Below are positions 38,489-51,449 of a DNA stretch of 64,000 bases, in pieces. Made by a program: the position numbers and the translations under genes. Every line of letters begins with the position of its first letter. Positions within the stretch are counted from its first letter, which is position 1. The DNA is taken from NCBI RefSeq assembly GCF_954871325.1, contig NC_088777.1:17523366-17587365 (forward strand), in the 5' to 3' direction. The notes below the pieces were generated by a model. It saw only the letters and a program-made list of their open reading frames with translations, was not told the origin of the DNA and made no database searches. The stretch comes from Gordionus sp. m RMFG-2023. Lineage: Eukaryota > Nematomorpha > Gordioida > Chordodea > Parachordodidae.

Positions 38489-39568
38489 GGTTTTGATGTA
38501 CTTCTGTATAAATTATATAAAAGAAAGAATATGGTCAAAAAATGTGTAATGGTGTTTAAAAATACAAAATATCTAAATTGTAAATATAATAAATTAAAAT
38601 TTTAAATTTAAAAATCATATATTTATTATTAAATACTTTAAATTTAAGGTCGAAAACATGTTAAACTTTAATATGAGAGTTTTTACCCCATTATTATTAT
38701 ATTTCAAATTTGAATAAAAATTTACGATTATAAAGAAATTTATAATTGTGGCTGAAATATTTTATTTATTCGAAATTTAGAATTATTTTTTCAAATAGAA
38801 ATAGCTGGTACATTTAATAGCTTTTTTTTGAAGTAGGCACACAGCCACTTTTTAGGGGGAAAGCATTTGTAATTGTAGCTAGCTTTTTAAAAATAGCCTT
38901 TAATAACATTGCTTATTATATTTAGGTAAAAATATTTTATAATAATATAAGATTTAATAATTTCACCTGATCTGTGCTGATGCGATAGATTTTTAAGAAC
39001 GATGACTTTAAACTTATGTGATCTGAAAAACAGATTAAAGCAAATAAAATTATATTCTAATAATTTTACCTGAAATCTGCAATTGTCAATAAAATAATAT
39101 TATTCGTGATTTTGGAAGAAGGCAGGAAATTTTTTATATTTCTTACCCTATGTTTTTAAAAGAAGACATATAAACAAGTAAGAGTTTTTATTTTTAGAAC
39201 ATTTATTTTTATGAATTATATTATTGAAAAACAATACAATAATGGAGTAATATTTAATTGAGAGAGAAAATGGAATAGCAATATTGAAATGGAATAATTA
39301 ATCAATATCAATATCATAATAAAATCTTAGTTATTTTTTATATGCTTTTTCGTTAGTTGAGTTTTAGTAGATTATATAATTAGTCTATTTTTATTCAATA
39401 GAGGCTGGGGACACGAAATTGATCAATACGGACAAATCGCTGCCCTTGAGAAGTCACCGCCTATGATAAGTTACTGGTGTGTATTGTATTAATGACATTT
39501 ATTAATTCTTAACCGTAGCCATCTTTATATTATTAATTAGAATGATATATTCTATATCATATTAAGAA
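38489..39568. other. AT-rich spacer, no gene seen
   Basis: Nothing recognised beyond low-complexity AT DNA. Confidence 0.5.
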
Positions 39569-39737
39569 CAGTAGCGTTACTAGAGAGAAAGCGCAGAGGC
39601 TCCAACCCTCTGAAAATTTTGAAAAGCCCCCTCAAAATTTTGATGTAATTTATAATGTTACATTTGATAATATTAGCTAAAAAAAAGATGGCAATTTTGA
39701 ATTTTGAGCCAACTAAGATTGTAAACTGCCCCTGTTT
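39569..39737. mobile_element. hAT-type MITE, CAGGGGCGT family
   Basis: Left end CAGTAGCGTTACTAGAGAG, right end AACTGCCCCTG. Flanking 8-mers ATTAAGAA (39561-39568) and TTTAATAA (39735-39742) agree at 6 of 8. A related copy lies at 40311-40449 and a fragment at 10690-10746. The ORF at 39552-39761 on the minus strand runs through it and is a chance frame. Confidence 0.55.
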
Positions 39738-41143
39738 AATAAATTTGCAAAAATGGAACATGAATTAATAGTTTATAAATTAATAATCATTTATAATAAA
39801 TATCTATCAATAGCTTTAATAAAATAATAATTTAAAGTAACCAATATAAAGTTAATATTGGACACTCTACACGCGAATAACACTCTATTTTGATATACCT
39901 TAGAAGATTGTTGATCGATTTCTAAGGGGGTTAGAAATAAAAAAACTTGGCAAGGAATAAATGTGTCTCTTATATCATAGTAAAGACGCTGCATTCATAC
40001 AAAGAAAATAAAGTATAGATAAAATTAAAAAATATTGCACTTCTACTACGGGGATGGAGGGGGTAGTTGGTAATTGGATGGGAATAGGTGGTTTTAAACT
40101 TATTCTCATTGGAGATTCTTTTATTGATTCATTAAAATAACGGGAAATAAATATGCTTACTGTTGTGAAAAAAATATACTAGAAAATCTATTATAAAGAA
40201 AAGATGCATATTATATGAAAATTTTGGACTAAACAATAACACTGACATCTTTGCATGCTGGTAAAATTTCTAAAGTCCTGAAAGTTCTAAACCGAACCCG
40301 GACTTTGGTTCTGGGCAGTAACATCATTAGAGGGGGGAAAGCAGGTGCTCGAGCCCACTAAAAAAAATTGAAGAGCCCACTAAAATAGGTGTTACTAAAA
40401 AAAAGGTAATTGAGCCCCCTGAGATTGTAAAGGCTAGTGACGCCCCTGATTCCGGATTTCTTTTCTCGAACCCATACCAAACTTGACCCGAAAATATTTT
40501 AACTCAAACCTGAGCTCTTTAGCATAAATTTAGACATTTTTTGATTCATTTCTAGTAAAAGAAAAACATATTAGGTTACGTTCCGACCTTTTTGTTTTTA
40601 CCCTTATCGCATTAAATACAACTGCCCTAATCTGATTGTCGATTACCGTTTTTCAAATGTTATACCAATAGATTTATTAAATCTAATAAAAATAGCTATT
40701 GAAAGCTTTTTTTACTCTTATTTTAAAAAATCTTATATATCTCATTCCATTTGATCGATTTTCGCTTGCCTAGAACGAACTATTTTTCAAAAATCTTTAC
40801 ACATGACCTGTATCTAAGGCTAAATTTTTATTTTCTCCAGAACCTTGAAAATACTGATTACTTGTTATTGTCTTATATTGTTAAAGAATGTTAGAAATTT
40901 GAATAAATACCGGAGAAATAATATCTTTATAGTATTTTTTAAATGAACAAATATTTTTTTTTCTAGTTTTAGAAATACTACAAATATTTAAAATAATTTA
41001 GAAGTAACTTTGAAGAATCTATAAATTACGATTAACCATTTTTTATATAATTGTTAGAGATACCAATCTGTCATAAATAGACATAATGTCACGTATAACA
41101 CATCATAGTACTTTATAGTATTCATAGTATTTTGTTTTAAAAC
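39738..41143. other. Spacer upstream of PIG-U, with one MITE at 40311-40449
   Basis: Mostly AT-rich. 40311-40449 is a MITE with left end TGGGCAGTAACATCATTAG and right end GGCTAGTGACGCCCCTG. The PIG-U promoter must lie at the right end, but no promoter element can be singled out. Confidence 0.5.
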
Positions 41144-42881
41144 ATGCTGAGTAAATTCAAATTTATTTTTTTATTATTTGTAGGAATATTTGTAAGATAT
41201 GTGTTATTACAATACTCATATCTATTAAATTATTTTGATTTTATAAATTTAAGGAATCCTTACAATTCATGGAGGAATTGTAGGCTAAAACTATCTTATT
41301 GTATTTTATAGTTAATTTTAGTTAAAGAAGGTATAATTTTACATGAATATGGAATAGATCCCTATGATGGTGATATGTTTCATGAAGTAGCCTAATTTTT
41401 TAGAATTTATAAATTATTTCATATAGAATCCAATTGATCTAAAATTATTTTCTTTATTAAATCGTTGGATTCCTAATGGCATTCCATACATTTTCATAGT
41501 AATGATTAAATATTCTATATTTATCTTACCTATATATTAAGGTTATTCAAATTATAACCAGCCTAATAATATATCAAAATGGAAAATTAATGATCAATTT
41601 CCAAGTAAAAGCATATTGTTGAATTTATTATTTTTCTAATATTAGAAAAATTTTAATCTTAAATGGGTTTATACCTCAAATATTCCACTCAATTTAATGA
41701 TTTTGTAAGTTTAAGAGCATCTCTATATTAAACTTTATTTAGATATTTATACAACCCAGTTAATATACTTGATTGTGCATTATTAAATTCATCAGTATTT
41801 CAGCATCTTATTGTATGTACCATATTAAATTTTTGTTTAAAAGGTATATTTTCTAGAAATATATTTGTTATTTTTTTATTTAGGTAATCTGCTTGTATCA
41901 TCCATTGTTTTATCTGTTTTATTTTTACATTCATATAATGCAATGATTTTGGTTATTCCTTCCTCATTAATTTTATATTATCATAGCTGCCATGATAATC
42001 CTTTTAAAAAATGGATAGATCTTGCTCATTCCCCAAGTGCAATTAGTAATGATGATGATAATGATAAAAATGTAAACAAATATAGTAATATTATGAACAT
42101 TATTATTGTTTTTACTACCCTTACATTCTTATTTTTTGCTTGTCTGCTTTTATTATGTTTCTATTTATCTCCTCACCCATCTTGGAAATTTCTGGACAAT
42201 TGTTTTATTCAAAAGTTTGTATAATAAATTTTACTCTATAATAACGTTTATTTAAGATTTTTTATTACTGATTATACACCAAATTTGGGAATTTCTTGGT
42301 ATACATTTGCTGAATCCTTTCCACATTTTCAAACATTTTTTCTTTGGATGTTCAGAATTCCTTGTTTTATATATTTCATACCACTTTCTATCAAATATGG
42401 GTAATTCCGATAGAAAATTTTATTTCATAATAATATTTTTTTTTTGTATTCAAATAGCTCAATTGATCCTATATTCCTATTCTATATGTTCTTAATTTTA
42501 ATAGTCATATTTGAACCATATCCAGCTTTGGGTGATATGTTTTTTCTGCTATCCTTTTTCCCATTATGGTACAAGCAATTATTTCCATGTAAGAAAATTT
42601 TTTTTGAAAATATTATTATATTTTCATTGTTAAAGCGGTTTCAATTTTTTAATTGATATTACCATTGGCCAATATCCAACAAATAATAATTAATACACTC
42701 ATATATTTTAAACTTTTTTTAGCCTAAGTTTGATTATGTAAAAAAATTAATGATTTCAACTAATAAGAAAGACACAAAGATGATATACATTTTTTCCCCA
42801 ATGTTTTTTTTACCTTTAATGTTATTTTACTTTTACAAATTTCAAATATTAATTATAAATGATAATATTAATGAATTATAA
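41144..42881 (+). CDS. PIGU: PIG-U, GPI transamidase subunit, 10 exons, 403 aa
   Basis: Polytopic ER membrane protein of the GPI transamidase complex, which attaches GPI anchors to proteins. Exons: 41144-41279, 41322-41386, 41427-41498, 41543-41605, 41646-41704, 41743-41843, 41884-42214, 42257-42400, 42458-42588, 42772-42881. Every junction is GT-AG and the phases join into 404 codons with one final stop. Signature stretches in order: hydrophobic N-terminus with FVRYVLLQ; NPYNSW; GIDPYDGDMFHE; RYLYNPVNIL-like YLYNPVNIL; KGNLLVSS; TDYTPNLGISWYTFAESF; FIPLSIKYG; EPYPALGDMFFLLSFFPLW. All align in order with animal PIG-U (human 435 aa). A polar Asn/Asp insert (SNDDDNDKNVN) lies in the large luminal or cytosolic loop. 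The C-terminus is about 30 residues short; see findings. Assignment is firm, the last exon less so. Confidence 0.9.
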
Positions 42882-44537
42882 CTTTTTCCCAATTAACATT
42901 ACATATAATTATGATAATGTAAATTTGGTAATGTATCTTTGATTGAAATCATACAGTAACATGTGGCTACGACTTTATAATAAATAAGATTGAGGAATTT
43001 TTATGCATATCTTATATGATGAGGGGGAATGACTTATTCAAACTAAGTCCTGCTTTATTTGTAATATATTATCCAAATAATTATTAATTATATTTTTCTA
43101 AATCAGCCTGATTAAATTTATCAATTAGAAATTGAAATAAAGGAATTACTACTTAAAGAATAACTAAAAATAATGAATTAAAAAGATTAAATAAATATAT
43201 TAAAAGAAATGGAAAAGAAAGGAGGATCATCCAAGCAAAGAGTCAAGGAGATCCTTTGGCGGATCATTGGATTGGAATCTCCACTATTTATAGTTATTTT
43301 TTTCCTAGCAATTTGATTAAATGAAGAGCCTCATCGCTGAATATTCCTTAAGTTTTGGTGATGTGACAAAGATTACTTTGTTTAGGATCTTTGAAAATAT
43401 ATTGGTGGAGAGGAATCATAATACAACCATTTTCTAAACTAAACAAATTTTTCAAAAAAAATATTTGCTATGCTGGCTTCCTCAGTACACAGGGAGCAGA
43501 ATTTTCTAATTGACGGTAACATTTCTTTGAAGAAACATGCATCTAAATCCTGGTATACGTTTCGTTATTATTTTTACAGCATAATTTTAAATGGCTTTAA
43601 ATCAATTTTGAATTCATTTTATTTCTTTAGCTTTATTTTTTATATTTTGAAATTAATAGAACAAACATCACTTGTTATCCAATATTTGAATATGCATATT
43701 GCATAATATATGATAGAATATAGAGAATTAAAAAAATATTTATTTATTTTGATATGCATTTCCTAATTTTCAATTGCATGATAAAGTCTTGGGTCGAGAA
43801 ATAAAACGATTTTGCAAATCTCTAATATAAGCTTAAACAATTTTTTTTTAAAAAAATCATTCTTTCTTCTCATGTTTTGAGACGTATATTTTTGAAGAAT
43901 TGATAGAAATTATACTGCATTCCAAAATTTACTAATTATACTCACGATACTTGCATTCGACGGGGCAGATCTCAACGCCTATTTTTAACATTTTATATAA
44001 TCGGAATTGTAACATTTTTGTCGAAAGCTTTGTGGGAGAGACTTTTAATAAAATTAACTTGAAACCACGCTGTAACTATACGGTATTTTAAAACACAACA
44101 CTGAAAATTTAATAAATCACAAAGTTACAATTCGGTATTTTAAAACACAACAGTGAAACTTTAAGTAATCACGAAACAAAAACTATTTATTTCGAAATTT
44201 TATGTCTGTTTATATACATTTTTTTTAATATGCAAAAAAAATTAAAAGTACATTAAAGTTCATTAAATTATAATATATTTCAAAAACTAAAATATTCATA
44301 TATCCTTAAATAATAATTTACAATCATCGATACTCTATTAACAATATTCAAAAACCAACTAATTATATAATAAAATAATTCATATTCTTCATAAAAAATG
44401 GAATACGCATAAATCTAACAATTTAAATACCTATAAACTAAAAAATTTTAAAAAATTTGTAATTGACATTGATATGAAAAAATTTTTATTTAGGAAGTGA
44501 GTTCCAGAATTGCTACTAATTATACTAGCATTTTGGG
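42882..44537. other. 3' flank of PIG-U and spacer
   Basis: 42877-42955 on the plus strand reads NFFPINITYN-like residues in a frame one base away from the gene (see findings). The rest is AT-rich. 44085-44165 holds a tandem duplication of about 65 bp sharing CGGTATTTTAAAACACAACA. Confidence 0.5.
42979..42984 (+). terminator. Possible PIG-U polyadenylation signal
   Basis: AATAAA about 100 nt after the proposed PIG-U stop. The position is plausible, but this hexamer is common in the local composition. Confidence 0.35.
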
Positions 44538-44755
44538 TATTGTTAAGAAGTGGATATGGATCGATTTTAAAAACGGCCCGATTAAATTTTTGTCTAAAAT
44601 AATATTATATAAGCCTGGCGATTTTTTTCATAGATGGCAGAAAGGTTTGGACCTCTATTTGCCAAATCTCGAGGCTTATATAATATTATTTTGGCTAAAA
44701 TCTTAATCGGGTCCTATTTAAAAATTGTCCCGAATTAGGCTTTTTAACAACATTA
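44538..44755. mobile_element. hAT-type hairpin MITE, family A, complete copy
   Basis: Ends TATTGTTAAGAAG and TTTTTAACAACATTA. The target duplication is ATTTTGGG at 44530-44537 and ATTTTAGG at 44756-44763 (7 of 8). The inner hairpin pairs AATATTATATAAGCCT with AGGCTTATATAATATT exactly. The ORF 44497-44706 runs through the hairpin and is not a gene. Confidence 0.85.
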
Positions 44756-45351
44756 ATTTTAGGAATATTTGTTTTTTAAAATACTAATCGAAGAAGGCGT
44801 TTACAATTGAACTTACTTGTATGGAAAAAAAAATGATTTTAAAAAATACGTTCAAAATAAGCAAACAATAAAAAATTGTTTTAAACATAAATATGTATAG
44901 TCTTTAAAAAATCTAAGAATCAGAAGGTATCAGCATTTTCAGGAATATTTAAGTAGCGAATTGGAATGGGCAGAAAATATGAAAATATTTTAGTTTTGTC
45001 AGGTATATTTATTAATTAAGCTAATATTTTCCCTACCCACAAACCTAAAGATGTCACTATAAATTTGGACATTGAGGTAAAATTTAATAAAAAAGGATAT
45101 ATAAATATGATTTATTGTTATATTTTTTTCAAATACAATTGAATTAATTTTATTTTACACTACATATATCCAAAATTAAGTTATGAGGCAACCTTTGCTC
45201 TATGGGTGCATGTTCTTAGCCTCTATCACAATATCCCCAATAATTTGGTATTTATGGATATATGCAGATACAGCTAATGCGAATTTTTACTACGGCATGT
45301 CCATACTGTACACGTTATCACAAGTATATGTCGCATATTTAAAAGAAACAA

Positions 45352-46876
45352 TTTAGGGCAAACTGGGGCTAAACTGCGGGAATTTATTCACAAAAAAAAA
45401 TGTTCTTTAGGCTAAAAATAATATTAAATTATACTACGATATTCTCATTATCTTATAAATAATGAATTATTAGAGATTTTTGTTTGTCCGTCATTGTAAA
45501 GTGATAGGTTTAGGCAATTTCAATATATTTCTATTAGAATATAAATTATCCTCAAAGAAAAGTATTCCATATAAATGTATATGTATTTTACAAAAAAAAA
45601 TCATAGTTGTATTTCATTTAAAACCAAAAATACTGAATAATATGTAAGGTCGTATCTAAAATATCAAAATTCTATTCGCAAACTTTTGAAACTATAGAAA
45701 AAGAAGAAATAAGCTTTTTTAACATAAAAATAATAACATGCCCAAAATATTAACATATGATTTCACTTAAATTTAAAAACTCTGCATGTTTTTAGATATG
45801 AATTTTTGACAAAAATTTTTGGATATAAATAATTAATTAATGAATACATAACAATTTCGAAAATAATTAGAATATAAGATTTAAAACATTTATTAATATT
45901 ATGTTAAGGAATATAATTATTAATTTATATTATCTTATCATTAAATACATCAAGCATTTAATTTTAATGACTTGTTTATATTTTTTTTAAAAAAATATAA
46001 ATTATATGCGCCATTTGTAGTTTACTTCTTTGCTGTTTACTCAAGTATTTGCAGTTTAGTCAAATCGATAATTATTTATCAAAATGATATTAAAACGTTA
46101 TAATCGATGCCTATTTGATTTGGTCTATTAATTAAATTCGCAAAGCTAAAGATTCTTTCTTCTAACATAAGATTGAAATGGAATTATATTTAAAAAAATA
46201 ATAATTTTTAAAATGTTATAAAATTTTTCAAAACTGAAATAATCATCCACCTCAACATTAGAGGCATAATCTCATTTTCATTTAGAGTTAAGAGAGCTTC
46301 ATCTAAAAGGAACTGAAAGTGAAAAGGAAAGATAAAACACCTTATTTGGGATTTCAATTGTGCCTACCAATTTTCCTCTAACCCGAACATTGACCGATTA
46401 TTACAGCTGAAACGTCAAAAATTACAAATTACCACGACTTTTCTAATTTTCATTTTAAACCAATAGTTATATCAACCAATGAATATCTAGACCCCCTAGG
46501 CTATCATTTTTTTTAAATTTTAGGTAAAAAATAATCTCAAATTAATGGTAAACATGGAATTCCATCATGCTACTTTTTAATATAAATAAAAATAAAGTGA
46601 TCAAACATTAAGCTCTAATTCATTTTAATAAAAACAAGTCATTTAGTCAGTTATTTAATTTTAATGACATGTTTATATTATAAGGAAAAGAATCAGAACT
46701 GATAGAGATAAACAAATAATTTATCTGCAGAATTTGGAGTTTATCCAGACATTTGCAGTTTAGTCAAACCCTATTGTAGAAATTAAACTGTATATAAAAT
46801 ATATACATCCTATAGGGACTGTACTAACCAACTACCCTTTTATCTAATTTGCCGATTAGCCCCGGCCTCTCCTAAA
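45352..46876. mobile_element. TIR DNA element, GGGGAGAyyGGGG family, copy 2
   Basis: Left end TTTAGGGCAAACTGGGGCTA and right end TTAGCCCCGGCCTCTCCTAA are imperfect inverted repeats 1.5 kb apart. An inner word TTTGCAGTTTAGTCAAA occurs near both 46050 and 46750, in the same orientation. No transposase frame remains. Confidence 0.55.
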
Positions 46877-47921
46877 TAGATTTTTTTTTATAAAGTTTAA
46901 GAATATTTTTTTAAGTTCTTTAAAAAACATTATTCTTTTTTTCAGTGGTTTTGTAAGTATTTGAATGCGAAGTTTTATTATTTTCTACGGTGGTGCAAAG
47001 TCACCTTTTTGAATATAACAGAATTATTAACTTTTTTAAATTCAATGATTTTGACTATTAACTCAAAAATGAGGTTATTTTGAAATTAAGGTAATTATAT
47101 TTTTGTTAAATTATGCGATTGTAAAATTATTTTATTTATAAACGTAGATTTTATTTCTTTCCGACCTAATATACGCTTACAATTTACGGAGATTTGTATT
47201 AGTTCTGCAAATTGACGACTTAGACGCTATAAATAAAGGTGAGAAGCCGATTCAATTGCCTAAAAAAGATGACATTCAATTTAAATTTCCATTTTTCTAA
47301 TTATATAACGAGATTAATATATATATGTAATATCACAATTAATATATCATGTTGATTTGTTATATCAGATCAAATTACTCGAACAAATTCTTATGGAAAT
47401 TAAAACGGATATAAAATATTCTTACAAAATAAATATCAAATTTGTATCTCAATATGGCTTAAATTCATGTGTTCTAAATGTGCATTTTTTTTATTAAATG
47501 GATAAAATAATTAATCTTTTTAAAATAATTTATATTGTGTGTGTTATTTATTAGGAGATTTGCACGACTCGAAGTCTAAAAGAATTTTTGGCCAAGCATC
47601 TGGTAATTTCTGCAAAATTGAATTTCGCAAATTTTTTTAAAGTTTAGATTAGGTAAATTTATGTTTCACAAAAACATTACGGGCACCGAAATACAGGGGC
47701 CCGAAAACTTGTAAAAATTACGAGAACAACTCCATCAAAGACGTATTTTATAAAAAATAAATTTAAAAATATCTTTCATGAAAAATTGAATTTTTAGTAA
47801 CGGGGTAGAGGCCCGTAGGGGGAAATGGAAGGGTAAAAAATATTAAAATACGGCAAAAAGAGAAAGCAAAATTCATAGTAATATCGATTGTCTCGCTTAT
47901 TATCTATTATTTTTATCTATA
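46877..47921. other. AT-rich spacer, no gene seen
   Basis: A slightly G+C-richer patch at 47660-47720 has no recognised frame. Confidence 0.45.
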
Positions 47922-47935
47922 TAGGGTTTCCCATT

Positions 47936-48195
47936 CAAAAAAGGAAAAGTCCCAATAAAAAAAGGAAAAGTTTCAATCATAAAAGGAAAAGGGTTAATCA
48001 TAAAAGGAAAATCTCCAAACAAAAAAGGAAAAAGTTCAATCAAAAAAAGAAAAGTGTCAAACAAAAAAGGAAAAGGTTCAATCAAAAAAGGATAAGGTCC
48101 AATCAAAAAGGAAAAGGGTCAATCAAAAAGGAAAATTCCCAAAAGGAAAGGAAAAGTGTCAATTCAAAAAGGAAAATTCCCATTCAAAAAAGGAA
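47936..48195 (+). repeat. Left outer minisatellite of the foldback element
   Basis: About a dozen units of roughly 19-21 bp of the form AAAAAAGGAAAAGTTTCAATC with small variants. Because the unit is often a multiple of three, spurious Lys/Asn-rich (plus) and Phe/Pro-rich (minus) ORFs at 47888-48253 run through it; they are not genes. Confidence 0.9.
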
Positions 48196-48689
48196 AATTA
48201 TAAATTTTTCATATTTTATTTATTTTTGTCATTCCTTCTTATTTTATTTATAACTTTTTGCGATTTCTTTACTTTATTTGTATCTTTTCTCAATTTATTT
48301 TTCTTACTATATCTTTTCTCAATTTTTTTTCTTCTCATTTTTGTTAATTCTTTTGTATTTTTAAAAATAATTTATAAATTTAGGTCCATTTTTTTAACAA
48401 TTCTTTACGTTTTTTATTCATCATACTTTTAAAGGATAAAGAACTATACGGCTATCACGTTTGAACCATGATATAGGAGAATCTTATTTAAAAGCGTTTT
48501 CCGCGCGTTTCGTTTATTAATTTTATTGTTATTCATTAATTTTCAATTTTTTTGGCCTTATGAAATAAGATATGTCTTACCAATCGATAGCTAATCAAAA
48601 GATCTATTCAACTAGAGGTCAATCTCTCTCCTATAATGGGCTGGTATAGGTCTTGGTGGGTCAGAAATATTTTTATCAACACAAAATAT

Positions 48690-49330
48690 CGATATGGGTA
48701 TCAAATAATAGCTAATTTTAATATAGTTTGAGTGAAAGTCTTCATTCTTGGTCTGGATGGGTATGACTTGGTCTGGAGTGGGGGGGGGGGAGTAAAAAAT
48801 AAATTTTTTTGATATGGGTATCAAATAAAAGCTAATTTTAATATCGTTTGTCTGAAAAACTTTATTCTTGGTCTTGATTGGTAAGACTTGTGGTCTGGGG
48901 GGTAAAGGTGAGGAGGGGGGGGGGTGTAAAAAATAATTTTTTTTGATATAGTCATCAAATAAAAGCTAATTTTAAAATCGTTTGACTGAAAGTCTTCATT
49001 CTTGGTCTAGAGGGGGGGGGGGAGTAAAAAATAAATTTTTTTGTTATTGGTTATCAAATAAAAGCTAATCTTGATGGGTATGACTTGGTCTGTGGGGTGG
49101 GGGTGAGAGGGGTGTGTAAAAAATGATTTTTTTTAAAATGTGTATCAAATAAAAGGTAATAAAAAATATTTTTTTATTGTAATAATAATAATCACTCATA
49201 GAGTGCGGGTCTAGGTCTTCGGGGGTCAGGAATATTTTTATCACCACAATATATCGATATGGGTATTAAATAAAAGCTAATTTAAATATCTGTAGATTGA
49301 AATTATTCATTTTTTGTCTTGATGGGTATG
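48690..49330 (+). repeat. Left arm tandem array, ~120-130 bp units with G-rich core
   Basis: Starts of the unit word GATATGGGTATCAAATAAAA lie near 48691, 48811, 48945, 49041, 49136 and 49256. Each unit ends in a G-rich tract (up to 10 or more G) before AGTAAAAAATAA. The right arm (50420-50840) has the same units as C-rich complements. Confidence 0.85.
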
Positions 49331-49462
49331 ACTGTCAGGCCCTCAACATATTAACAAAATGTCTAGTTGGATAGAATTTACAGAAATAAAAGAGAATGAA
49401 GATAAAACAATTTTTTAAATCTTTTTTCGGTTCCAATCCTGAACTTAATATATAATTTGCAG

Positions 49463-49830
49463 TAGTGATCTGCATCGGTCCTAATTTTTCAAGCCCGACC
49501 CGGCCCGAAATTTTTTTTATAATGTTTTGCCAGGCCCAGCCCAAACCCGAATTTTTTTAAAAAAAATTTTGCCAGCCCGGCCCGAATTTATTTAAATATA
49601 GAAATTAATTCTTATAATTACTCAAAATAAACGATATATGTTATATGGCGTCTAAATTCTATATATAAAATCACATATTTTTATTTTACATAAAAAATTC
49701 AACATAAAATTGATAAATTTAGATATATTTTGACCCGGCAAGGCTAAAATTCTTAAAAAATATTAGGCCCGTCCCGAAGCTCGTTCGAGCCTGACAGGGT
49801 TCGGGACGGGCCTACTTTTGCAGATCTCTA
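49463..49830. mobile_element. hAT-type MITE, family B, inserted in the foldback left arm
   Basis: 368 bp, TIRs TAGTGATCTGCA and TGCAGATCTCTA, with an exact 8-bp duplication ATTTGCAG at 49455-49462 and 49831-49838. Sub-terminal regions are rich in CCCGGCCCGA / GGGACGGGCC. The mirror position in the right arm (near 50275) reads uninterrupted, so this insertion is later than the palindrome. Confidence 0.93.
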
Positions 49831-49989
49831 ATTTGCAGTGTTCTATATTTAGCTCGTTATTCCATAGCTATTTTTTTTAGTATCGATAGCTTTAGAGTGC
49901 TACATTTTTTTAAAAAGAGCTCGTTACTAAATAAATGGCAAAATTTATTATAATCATTTTATAAAATTATCTCTAAAATCATAATCTTT

Positions 49990-50110
49990 TTATTTTATTT
50001 ATTTAAATTTACATTTAAAAATATTCATTATAAATATATTTTTCAAAAAAATAATAATTTTTAAATGTCGACAGTAGACATTGATAATGAAAATAATTTT
50101 GGTACAGAAA
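49990..50110. other. Axis (loop) of the foldback palindrome
   Basis: Arms lose complementarity between about 49990 and 50110. The loop is AT-rich with a small GTCGACAGTAGACAT hairpin and no frame. Confidence 0.6.
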
Positions 50111-51449
50111 AAATAAAAATATGATTTTAGAATTAATTATAAAATTATTATAATAATTTTTGCTATTTATTTAGTAACGAGCTCTTTTTAAAAAGATGTA
50201 GCACGCTAAAGCTATCGATACTAATAAAAAAAGGTATGGATAATATACACGCTAAATATAGAACACTGCAAATTATATATTTGAAGTTCAGGATTGGAAC
50301 CGAAAAAAGATTTAAAAAATTGTTTTATCTTCATTCTCTCTTATTTCTGTAAATTCTATCCAACTAGACATTTTGTTAATATGCTGAGGGCCTCACAGTC
50401 ATATCCATCAAGACAAAAAATGAATAATTTCAATCTAAAGATATTTAAATTAGCTTTTATTTGATACCCATCTCGATATTTTGTGGTGATAAAAATATTC
50501 CTGACCCCCCAAGACCTAGACCCGCTCTCTATGTGATTATTATTACAATAAAAAAATATTTTTATTACCTTTTATTTGATACACATATCAAAAAAAATTA
50601 TTTTTTACACCCCCCCCCTCACACCCCCTCCCCTAGACCAAGTCATACCCATCAAAACCAAGAATGAAGACTTTCAGTCAAACGATATTAAAATTCGCTT
50701 TTATTTAATACCCATATCAAAAAAAAATATTTTTAACACCCCCCCTCCATACCCCTCCCCCACCCCCAGACTTAGTCATACCCATCCAGACCAAGAATGA
50801 AGACTTTCAGTCAAACCATATTAAAATTAGCTTTTATTTGATACCCATATCGATATTTTGTGTTGATAAAAATATTTCTGACCCCAAGACCTAGACCCGC
50901 CCATTATGGGAGAGAGATTGACCTCTAGTTGATTGGATATTTTATTTAGCTATCGATTGAACCCTATATTAGACATATCTTATTTCATAAGGCCAAAAAA
51001 ACAACATTGAAAATTAATGAATAACAATAAAATTAAAAAACGAAACGCGCGGAAAACGCTTTTAAAATAAGATTCTTCTGTATCATGGTTCAAACGTGAT
51101 AATGCCCTATAGTTCTTTATCCTCTAAAAAATTGAAATTTTAAAAGGACCCCTTTAAAAATTACAAAATATGTATGATGAAAAAAAAACGTAAATAATTG
51201 TTAAAAAAATGGACCTAAATTTATAAATTATTTTTTTTTTAAATTACTTACTTTATTATTTATTCATAATCATTAAATTACAGAGGATTAAAAAATATAT
51301 ATTAAAATGGATATATTAAAAATATAAAAAAAATAAATATATAATATATATATAATCTATGAAGACATTAAAAAGGACTATAAAAAAAATATATATAATT
51401 AAAAAAAAGGGGGGTATATAACATGAGAAGAGTGAATACTTAAAAAATT

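Noticed and set aside
42597-42656. Continuation of PIG-U exon 9 through PCKKIFFENIIIF
   Set aside because: A strong donor GTAAGA at 42589 and an acceptor at 42770-42771 restore alignment with the family (YTKMIYIFSPMFFLPLM) in the correct phase.
42723-42771. Alternative last PIG-U exon starting CCTAAGTTTGATTATG
   Set aside because: Its frame does not join in phase with any upstream donor; the acceptor at 42770-42771 does.
47888-48253. Lys/Asn-rich 121-codon ORF and its Phe/Pro-rich antisense partner
   Set aside because: Both run through the 19-21 bp minisatellite of the foldback arm; the frames are by-products of the repeat, as at 54966-55163.
50461-50800. Pro-rich ORFs (PPPHTPSPRPSHTHQ and similar) in the right foldback arm
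   Set aside because: They translate C-rich cores of the ~125-bp repeat units; mirror frames exist in the left arm at 48612-49247. No evidence of a protein.
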